Part shown: positions 40,350-46,267 of the stretch, one piece after another
Position numbering within the stretch: the first letter of the stretch is position 1
Layout: each line of letters starts with the position of its first letter
Assembly: GCA_965370365.1 (NCBI GenBank)
Contig: CBDUSP010000005.1
Span: 1 to 46,267, forward strand
DNA length: 46,267 bases
Direction: 5' to 3'
From: DAIDHZ01 sp965370365
Lineage (GTDB): Bacteria; Chlamydiota; Chlamydiia; Chlamydiales; SM23-39
Made by a program: the position numbers and the translations under genes
Notes under the pieces: model-generated
What the model was told of the DNA's origin: nothing
The model's input: only the letters and a program-made list of their open reading frames with translations
Database searches by the model: none

Positions 40350-41004
40350 TGAAATCGCAACGAGTTACGATCGGATCAACCGCGTTCTTTCTCTTGGTAT
40401 GGATAAAGCATGGAGACGCAAGCTTATCAAAAGCCTTCCTGACAAAAAAAACATGGAACTCTTAGATCTTGCAACAGGAACAGCGGACCAGCTTCTTTCT
40501 CTCCTAAACAGTGGCGCATCGATTAAACAAGCCTGTGGGATTGATCTTTCAAAAGAAATGCTTGAGATTGGTCGAAAAAAAGTAGCAGACAAAAAAAACG
40601 TTAAACTTATCGAGGCTGACGCCCAAGAGCTCCCCTTCAAAGAAAATACCTTTGATGTGGCAACCTTTTCTTTTGGCATTCGCAATGTGCCAGATCCATT
40701 GCAATCGCTCAAAGAAATCTACAGAACACTAAAGCCCTCTGGCAAGTGCCTAATTCTCGAGTTTTCGCTTCCTCCACAGCCGATCAAAAGTGCGTATCTT
40801 CTCTACTTACGCCATCTTCTCCCCTTCCTTGGAGGCCTCCTCTCTAAAAACAAACAAGCATACACATACTTAAATCAAACCATTGAAACATTCCCCTATG
40901 GAGAAGCGTTTACCCATCTCATGAGAGAAGCCTCATTTACAAAGCTCAAAATCCATCCAATGGCGCTGGGCGCTGTGACTCTCTACGAAGGGACAAAACC
41001 GTGA
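40327..41004 (+). CDS. ubiE: Demethylmenaquinone methyltransferase
   Basis: A 225-residue SAM-dependent methyltransferase of the UbiE/MenG type, the last step of menaquinone synthesis. The family marks are MFDEIATSYDRINRVLSLGMDKAWRR at the start, the SAM loop LLDLATGTAD, DAQELPFKENTFDVATFSFGIRNVPD, and FPYGEAFTHLMREASF. Its stop overlaps the next gene's GTG (GTGA). With menF, menD, menH, menB and menA downstream, the natural substrate is demethylmenaquinone, so menG is an equally good name. Confidence 0.94.
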   Translation: MQSWKMFDEIATSYDRINRVLSLGMDKAWRRKLIKSLPDKKNMELLDLATGTADQLLSLLNSGASIKQACGIDLSKEMLEIGRKKVADKKNVKLIEADAQELPFKENTFDVATFSFGIRNVPDPLQSLKEIYRTLKPSGKCLILEFSLPPQPIKSAYLLYLRHLLPFLGGLLSKNKQAYTYLNQTIETFPYGEAFTHLMREASFTKLKIHPMALGAVTLYEGTKP

Positions 41005-41915
41005 AAGTCTTCTGGTCTGACGAGCAAGGGAATTCCCCTCCTGAAGACGCTATCTTTTCCGCCTGTCTCTTTACAGAAACAGTTCCCGTCCCTTTTGAAA
41101 ATGTCACCTTTGTTAAAGAACTTCCTCTAAGCTCAAAACCAATTCGCATCGTTAAGAGAACATTTACACCAAATCGCGAAGAGTGGATCGAAGGCATCAA
41201 AAGAACGCAAAAATCAGGGATCAGTAAAGTTGTCCTTGCAAGATGCTGTGAACTTGAGTGTGAAGAAGCACCCGATCCTTTTGCAATTGCTGCAAGGCTT
41301 TTAGAAAAAGCAAAAAATTCCACCGTCTTTTGTTTTCAAGATGGAGACGCCGCTTTTGTAGGAGCCACTCCTGAAATTCTTTTTTCAAGAGAGAACAATA
41401 AACTCACAACAGAGGCTCTTGCCGGAACCCGTCTTCGTGGTGAAGATGAAACAGCTTTTTTACAAAGCAAAAAAGATCTCAGTGAAATCGAACCTGTAAT
41501 TGACTATTTACAAAAAAATCTCAGCTTCCTCTCTTTTTCTCCTATTTCCATTAAAAAAACCTCCAACCTTTTGCATCTACACGCAAAGGGGACAGGCACA
41601 ATACCCTCCTCTGTCTCAGATGCTCAAATTTTAGAAAAAATTCATCCAACACCTGCTCTTTGTGGCTTGCCAAAACAACAAGCCCTTGATTGGATTCAAA
41701 AGATCGAGCCCTTTGAAAGAGGCCTTTACGGCGGGATACTTGGATGGTCTACAAAAGAAAAATCTACCTGGATCGTGGCGATTAGGTGTTGCTTTATCCA
41801 AGGAAACACAGTGAAGCTCTACACAGGCGCTGGGATTGTGCCCCTCTCAAACCCTGAAAAAGAATGGGAAGAACTGAACAACAAAATGGCACTCTACGAG
41901 GACATTTTTATATGA
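41001..41915 (+). CDS. menF: Isochorismate synthase (MenF type)
   Basis: A chorismate-binding enzyme of 304 residues, starting at a GTG within the ubiE stop (GTGA). The catalytic domain shows ISKVVLARCCEL (the Lys that activates water), FVGATPEILF, TEALAGTRLRG, DLSEIEPVIDYL, HPTPALCGLPKQ and ERGLYGGILGW. It converts chorismate to isochorismate to open the classical menaquinone route. The N-terminal region is reduced compared with E. coli MenF (431 residues). Anthranilate or salicylate branches are excluded by the menD neighbour; its stop overlaps the menD start (ATGA). Confidence 0.92.
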   Translation: MKVFWSDEQGNSPPEDAIFSACLFTETVPVPFENVTFVKELPLSSKPIRIVKRTFTPNREEWIEGIKRTQKSGISKVVLARCCELECEEAPDPFAIAARLLEKAKNSTVFCFQDGDAAFVGATPEILFSRENNKLTTEALAGTRLRGEDETAFLQSKKDLSEIEPVIDYLQKNLSFLSFSPISIKKTSNLLHLHAKGTGTIPSSVSDAQILEKIHPTPALCGLPKQQALDWIQKIEPFERGLYGGILGWSTKEKSTWIVAIRCCFIQGNTVKLYTGAGIVPLSNPEKEWEELNNKMALYEDIFI

Positions 41916-43486
41916 AAGCTGGCTGGATCATCGACCAACTCATCTGCCAAGGCGTAGAACACTTTTGCATCGCTCCTGGCTCTCGTAGCTCACCGCTTGC
42001 ACTTGCTGTCGCAAATCATCCAAAAGCGAAAGTCACCGTCCACTTTGATGAAAGAGGCCTTGGATTTTTCGCCCTCGGAATTGGCAAAGCGACAAAAACC
42101 CCAGCTGCCGTTATCACAACCTCGGGAACCGCTGTCGCCAACCTTTACCCTTCCGTTATGGAAGCCTCGCAAAGCATGACGCCCATGATCCTGCTTACCG
42201 CAGACAGGCCCCATGAGCTTCGCTTTTGCGGAAGCAATCAAACAATGGACCAAGTCAGGATCTTTGCAAATGCAGTGCGTGAGCAAGTGGATCTAAGCCC
42301 CCATATCGATGAAAAGACAACGCGTTCCATGATCGCCCAGAATGTTTTTAGCTCTCTTAAAAACCCTCCTGGGCCAGTGCACATGAACTGTCCTTTTCAA
42401 GATCCTCTCCATACGGAAGTCCCTCTAAGAGAAGGAGGCAAAATTGAACACAGCTTTCCAACGCTTTCAGCCAAGCCTCTTAAAGTCGATGCAAACAAAG
42501 GGGTGATCCTGCTTGGGCCCATAAGCGAAGACCCGGCCCCCGTGCTAAAGCTTGCCAGAAGACTACAGTGGCCTGTTTTTGCCGATCTTTTATCGAATGC
42601 AAGACAAACACCAACTCCTGAGCAAATCCGCTCGTTTGATTGGATTCTGCAATCCGGAGCTCCCAAGCCTGATTTTATTCTCCACTTTGGAAACCGGTTT
42701 ATTTCAAAGAGAATCCTGGAATGGGAAAAAGAAGTTCCCATGACCCACGTAAGTCCATTTCCCTTTCTCCAAGATCCTGCAAGACGCCTATCTATGCGCA
42801 TCCAATCTGATATAGAACCGTTTTGCGAAATGTTTGAAGCAAAAACGGATCCCACATGGCTCTTCTCATGGCAGGAACTCGATCAAAAGCTTGAGCCAGA
42901 GTTTTCCCATCCCTTTACAGAAGCACACGCAGTGCGATCTCTTCCATCGGACAGGCCCATTTTTTTTGGCAATAGCATGCCGATTCGATTGGCAGATCAC
43001 TTCTTTTTTCCTAAGAAAGCGCCCCAAGTATTTGCAAATCGTGGGGTGTCAGGAATTGATGGGAATATTGCAACAATTGCAGGCATTGCAGAAGGACTTA
43101 ACTCTCCCAGCATCGGATTTATCGGGGATCAAACAGCCTTGCACGATCTAAACTCGCTGCCTCTTATCAAAAAACACAAAATCCTTCTTATTATCTCAAA
43201 TAATTTTGGAGGGGGGATTTTTGATTATCTGCCAATCTCGAAATCGCGCCATCTAGAGCGATTTTTCACAGCCTCTCACCCGTGGACATTTGAAAATGTT
43301 GCGAAAATGTTCGATATTCCCTACGTTCGTGTGGAGGGAATGCTAGATGATTTGCCCTCTTTCGGGATCGTTGAACTGATGACAAAAAGAGAAGAAAGTT
43401 ACGCTTTCTTGCAACGGTGTAAGGAGCGATGTAAAAGATCACTCAGGGAGCCTGAAAAGGCTCATGGAAGCCTTCTACAAAGCTAA
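41912..43486 (+). CDS. menD: SEPHCHC synthase MenD
   Basis: A thiamine-diphosphate enzyme that joins isochorismate and 2-oxoglutarate. From ATG 41912 it has 524 residues. It shows IAPGSRSSPLALA, the catalytic HFDERGLGF (Glu47), TTSGTAVANLYP, LTADRPHELR and the ThDP/Mg2+ stretch GDQTALHDLNSL ... IISNNFGGGIFDYLP. A longer frame from 41864 lies inside menF and is unlikely. The stop codon interlocks with the stop of a coiled-coil gene on the opposite strand, which separates menD from menH. Confidence 0.95.
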   Translation: MKAGWIIDQLICQGVEHFCIAPGSRSSPLALAVANHPKAKVTVHFDERGLGFFALGIGKATKTPAAVITTSGTAVANLYPSVMEASQSMTPMILLTADRPHELRFCGSNQTMDQVRIFANAVREQVDLSPHIDEKTTRSMIAQNVFSSLKNPPGPVHMNCPFQDPLHTEVPLREGGKIEHSFPTLSAKPLKVDANKGVILLGPISEDPAPVLKLARRLQWPVFADLLSNARQTPTPEQIRSFDWILQSGAPKPDFILHFGNRFISKRILEWEKEVPMTHVSPFPFLQDPARRLSMRIQSDIEPFCEMFEAKTDPTWLFSWQELDQKLEPEFSHPFTEAHAVRSLPSDRPIFFGNSMPIRLADHFFFPKKAPQVFANRGVSGIDGNIATIAGIAEGLNSPSIGFIGDQTALHDLNSLPLIKKHKILLIISNNFGGGIFDYLPISKSRHLERFFTASHPWTFENVAKMFDIPYVRVEGMLDDLPSFGIVELMTKREESYAFLQRCKERCKRSLREPEKAHGSLLQS

Positions 43487-44547
43487 GCCGTACTTCTAGC
43501 CCCCGCCCCCCTTCCTCTGCCCCTACTCCCAGGGAGAGGAATTGGCGGAAGTTCCCCCCGTATTGCTTTTTCCAGCCGCTCCAACTCTTGTTGTGTTTCA
43601 GCTCTTGTTGTTTCAGCCTGTTTATATTGTGAGAGAACGCTCTCCAACGCCCTGTTAATCTGTTCCAACGTCTCAATGTTAGTCTTAAATCGACTAGCGT
43701 CTTCCTTAGACTTTGATAGGAGATTGGCATTATCCAACAACTGTGTTTGCAGTTTCGAAACTGCTTCCCGCTGAGAATCTAAGTCTGCTTTTGCAGTCTG
43801 TAATTGATCAGATAGTTTCTCATTCTCACTCTCACTCTTTGCAGAAGCTACGCCTGCACTTGCAGTCTGTAACTGATCGGAGAGTGGCTTTTTCGCTTCC
43901 TTTAAGAGTGCAATTTCTGCATTGAGTTCCTGATCTCTTTGTTCAGATTCTTTTTTCTCGGCTTTAGCCTTCTTTTTTTCTTGTTGCAATTCCTGCCGCG
44001 CGTTCAGAAGATTCGTAGTTAAAGGATCTATTTCTATTGTTCGCTGTTCTGCAAACTTCAATCGAAGATCTTCCACCGTTTTCCCTAAGTCCAAAACAAT
44101 TTGACTTTCTGTTTCTAATCGTTTCGATAGTTTATTCTTTTCTTCTTTCTCTTTTGCTAAATCCTTTTGGACATTAGCCAATTGATTCTCCAGATCAGTT
44201 ATTCCTTCCGCTGCGAAGGATTTGCTCATCTCAGCAACCTTTTTTGACAACTCTGCAATCTCTTGGAGACTTTTTGTACATTTACCCTCCACCTCCTCTG
44301 TATGCTTTTCCGCAATCTTTTCCTGCTTTCGCAGTTGAGTAACTGTGTCCGTTATAGCCCGTACCGAGGCAAGCCTCACCCCTATCTGAACCTCGGATGC
44401 ACCGTCGAGTATTACCTGAAACCTGCAGCCGTCTCCCCACGTCCCGCGTAGTTTCTCCTCATTGTCGCCTAGAAAGTTCGTCGCGTGTTTCAAGGCTCTC
44501 TGTTGCGCTTGTGATAGTTGGGCGAGGTTATTTGTAATGCCAGTCAT
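43483..44547 (-). CDS. Long coiled-coil protein with RG-rich tail, inserted in the men cluster
   Basis: A 354-residue protein of unknown function. Residues 1-85 are a compact N-terminal region (LSQAQQRALKHATNFLGD, WGDGCRFQVILDG). From about 88 to 325 it is nearly continuous heptad sequence, including an internal repeat SDQLQTA (two copies, with related flanks). The C-terminus is GELPPIPLPGSRGRGRGAGARSTA, a Pro-rich then Arg-Gly tail that may bind RNA or be flexible. No membrane segment or family is seen. It runs opposite to the men genes; its stop shares bases with the menD stop. An AGGATG site precedes ATG 44547, with TATAAT-like boxes upstream. A host-directed or structural role is possible but unproven. 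Confidence 0.72.
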   Translation of the reverse strand: MTGITNNLAQLSQAQQRALKHATNFLGDNEEKLRGTWGDGCRFQVILDGASEVQIGVRLASVRAITDTVTQLRKQEKIAEKHTEEVEGKCTKSLQEIAELSKKVAEMSKSFAAEGITDLENQLANVQKDLAKEKEEKNKLSKRLETESQIVLDLGKTVEDLRLKFAEQRTIEIDPLTTNLLNARQELQQEKKKAKAEKKESEQRDQELNAEIALLKEAKKPLSDQLQTASAGVASAKSESENEKLSDQLQTAKADLDSQREAVSKLQTQLLDNANLLSKSKEDASRFKTNIETLEQINRALESVLSQYKQAETTRAETQQELERLEKAIRGELPPIPLPGSRGRGRGAGARSTA

Positions 44548-44631
44548 ACTTACATCCTATAATAAATAATTACCGTTATAATGACGTTTAAGTTACACGA
44601 AAACACACAAAATACGCAACGATTAAAAATT

Positions 44632-44658
44632 TATTGATCTAGAAAGATCTGATCAATA
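44632..44658. repeat. Perfect palindrome between coiled-coil gene and menH
   Basis: TATTGATC at 44632-44639 pairs exactly with GATCAATA at 44651-44658 across an 11-base loop that itself contains TCTAGA and AGATCT. It lies in the divergent region and so may be an operator for either gene. No T-run follows on the plus strand. Confidence 0.4.
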
Positions 44659-44717
44659 GTCTAGGGGGAATGAATTGTTCAGTGTCTCCTTAAGGAACGT
44701 AACTACCGAAGCATCAG

Positions 44718-45395
44718 ATGGATACAAAAAACAACCCAATCCCCCTCGTACTCCTACATGGTTTCTTAGGCACAAAAGCCGACTGGGATCCTGTCTGCTC
44801 TCACTTGGAGGAATTTGAGTGCATCTTAGGTGAACTCCCAGGCCATGGCAAGACCCCATTTACTAAAGATTTTTTTAATCTCATCCCCGCCCTTCCCAAA
44901 ATGCACTTGATTGGCTATTCGATGGGAGGACGCCTCGCCATGCAATATGCGCAAGCGTTTGAAGACAGAATTGCAAGCCTTACCATCCTCTCAGCTCACA
45001 GAGGACTGCAGGACGGAAAAGAAAAAAGGCTTATGCTTGATCAACAATGGTCTAAAAAAATCGTGGGCTCTTTTGATGATTTTTTAGAGGAGTGGTACAA
45101 CCAGTCCATCTTTGGAGGCTTTAAGCCCGATTTTGCGATGCGTAAAAAACACAATCCCACCGAACTTGTAAAAGCGCTGAATTTTTATAGCTTGGGCAAT
45201 CAAGACCTCCTTAAGCCCAAAAATGCCCTCTTTGTTGTTGGAGAAAAAGACACAAAATACAGAAAACTGTATCCTGATGCGACTGTTGTTCCAGATGCTT
45301 ACCATATGGTCCATCTTGAGAACCCTAAATTTATAGCGGATGTAATTAGAAATGAAGTGGATCATTTCCAAAAAATACGAAGACATCAAGTATGA
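44718..45395 (+). CDS. menH: Alpha/beta hydrolase, probable MenH (SHCHC synthase)
   Basis: A 225-residue alpha/beta hydrolase. It shows LLHGFLGTKADW (oxyanion hole), the nucleophile elbow GYSMGGR, acid Asp in VVGEKDTKY and His in AYHMVHLENP. The LPGHG block is typical of MenH, which removes pyruvate from SEPHCHC after MenD. The family is broad, but the position between menD and menB supports MenH. It overlaps menB by 44 bases. A stop lies in frame just upstream, so ATG 44718 is the only good start, though its ribosome site is weak. Confidence 0.88.
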   Translation: MDTKNNPIPLVLLHGFLGTKADWDPVCSHLEEFECILGELPGHGKTPFTKDFFNLIPALPKMHLIGYSMGGRLAMQYAQAFEDRIASLTILSAHRGLQDGKEKRLMLDQQWSKKIVGSFDDFLEEWYNQSIFGGFKPDFAMRKKHNPTELVKALNFYSLGNQDLLKPKNALFVVGEKDTKYRKLYPDATVVPDAYHMVHLENPKFIADVIRNEVDHFQKIRRHQV

Positions 45396-46164
45396 AAAGA
45401 TGGATGGGATTGCAAAGATCACCATCAATCGCCCCGAAGTGCGCAACGCTTTTCGCCCGCAAACCGTCGACGAAATGCGAGAGGCACTTCAAGAAGCGCG
45501 CCACGATGACGCAATTGGCGTTATCATTTTAACAGGTGAGGGAGAAAAAGCATTTTGTTCAGGCGGCGATCAAAAAATTCGAGGCGATGCTGGCTATAAA
45601 GATGGCAAAGGGGGGCACAAACTAAACGTTCTCGACTTTCAACGAGAGATCCGCACTTGCCCAAAACCCGTCATTGCGATGATTGCAGGCTATGCAATCG
45701 GTGGCGGCCATGTGCTTCACGTTGTTTGTGATTTAAGCATTGCAGCAGATAACGCCATCTTTGGCCAGACAGGTCCAAAGGTGGGCTCTTTTGACGGCGG
45801 TTTTGGATCGAGTTTTTTAGCACGCATCGTTGGTCAAAAAAAGGCGCGAGAAATTTGGTTTTTATGCCGAAAATATGATGCAAAAGAAGCGCTTGAAATG
45901 GGACTTGTTAACTGCGTTGTTCCATATGAAAAACTCGAAGAAACAACGATTCAATGGGCAAAAGAGATTCTGCAACATTCACCGCTTGCCATCCGCTGCT
46001 TAAAATCAGCGCTCAATGCCGATTGTGATGGACAAACAGGACTCCAAGAGCTCGCTGGAAATGCAACGATGCTCTATTATATGACAGAAGAAGGACAGGA
46101 AGGTCGCAATGCATTCAACGAAAAGCGAAAACCCGATTTCGCAAAATTCCCCAAGCGCTCTTGA
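45352..46164 (+). CDS. menB: 1,4-dihydroxy-2-naphthoyl-CoA synthase
   Basis: A crotonase-family enzyme of 270 residues that closes the naphthoquinone ring. MenB marks are ITINRPEVRNAFRPQTVDEM, AFCSGGDQKIRG, YAIGGGHVLHVVCDLSIAA and GQTGPKVGSFDGGFG, the last being the bicarbonate-dependent type I form. The C-terminal GQEGRNAFNEKRKPDF matches MenB rather than other crotonases. It starts 44 bases inside menH. Its 3' end contains the start of menA. Its substrate must be made by MenE and MenC, which are not in the window. Confidence 0.96.
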   Translation: MKWIISKKYEDIKYEKMDGIAKITINRPEVRNAFRPQTVDEMREALQEARHDDAIGVIILTGEGEKAFCSGGDQKIRGDAGYKDGKGGHKLNVLDFQREIRTCPKPVIAMIAGYAIGGGHVLHVVCDLSIAADNAIFGQTGPKVGSFDGGFGSSFLARIVGQKKAREIWFLCRKYDAKEALEMGLVNCVVPYEKLEETTIQWAKEILQHSPLAIRCLKSALNADCDGQTGLQELAGNATMLYYMTEEGQEGRNAFNEKRKPDFAKFPKRS

Positions 46165-46267
46165 GAGATGGTTTTTAGCGACGCGGCCCAAAACCTGGAT
46201 CGCCTCTTTAAGCCCCGTCCTTATTGGCACGGTAATGGCACCATCTATTTCTTGGGTGCTCTTTTTG
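46109..46267 (+). CDS. menA: 1,4-dihydroxy-2-naphthoate polyprenyltransferase (partial, cut by window end)
   Basis: An open frame of 53 codons from ATG 46109 to the window end, overlapping the 3' end of menB by 56 bases. AGGAAGG sits seven bases upstream, an excellent site. The sequence ALERWFLATRPKTW, then ASLSPVLIGT and a hydrophobic segment, is the characteristic start of UbiA-family MenA, which attaches the polyprenyl tail to the naphthoquinone ring at the membrane. The rest lies outside. Position after menB strongly supports the call. Confidence 0.82.
   Translation, partial: MHSTKSENPISQNSPSALERWFLATRPKTWIASLSPVLIGTVMAPSISWVLFL

Overview
This window almost certainly comes from a member of the phylum Chlamydiae outside the Chlamydiaceae, that is, an environmental or amoeba-associated lineage (Waddlia, Parachlamydia or Simkania-like). 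The evidence is several chlamydial gene orders, recalled from C. trachomatis: acpP-fabG-fabD-fabH, holB-tmk-gyrA-gyrB-DUF721 near mgtE, and fabF beside a Nudix hydrolase. There is also a nucleotide transporter of the ATP/ADP translocase family, a protein with the bilobed hydrophobic domain of inclusion membrane (Inc) proteins, and an F-box/ankyrin protein typical of bacteria that live in eukaryotic cells.

Left end (1 to about 5900): a probable integrated genomic island next to tRNA-Asn. Reading away from the tRNA, all on the minus strand, it holds an intact tyrosine recombinase, a second recombinase-like gene that lacks catalytic motifs and stops at the box II position, a small excisionase-like DNA-binding protein behind a nested palindromic operator, a replication-initiator-like protein, a protein of the STGPRT/NAIKHG family, and a membrane-anchored caspase-fold-like protein cut by the window edge.

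Middle (6000-25100): recD2 and a HIT-family gene converge on a 165-bp near-perfect palindrome. A fatty-acid cluster follows (fabH, fabD, fabG, acpP), then an Inc-like protein with two tandem glycosyltransferase-like genes. Next is a compact run of a small membrane protein, a three-domain acyltransferase/ACP/acyl-ACP synthetase, cysS and a winged-helix protein. After these come the F-box/ankyrin gene and rarA. A minus-strand operon fabF, nudix, glycosyltransferase-like, bioY, ogt, tag closes the region.

Right part (25100-46267): an NTT-family transporter and an unknown gene, then a 350-bp intergenic region with inverted repeats and an ATCCTG-centred repeat array. Next are nadK with a coupled small gene, the operon DUF721-gyrB-gyrA-tmk-holB, and mgtE divergent from typA. 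An O-antigen-ligase-like membrane protein leads into a classical (non-futalosine) menaquinone cluster, ubiE/menG-menF-menD-[opposite-strand coiled-coil gene]-menH-menB-menA. menA is cut by the right edge, and menC and menE are not in the window.

The core themes are lipid and envelope building (FASII, Aas, glycosyltransferases, O-antigen ligase, biotin uptake), quinone synthesis and DNA maintenance. Host-interaction genes and mobile or palindromic DNA are interspersed. All family calls come from reading motifs; no database search was run.
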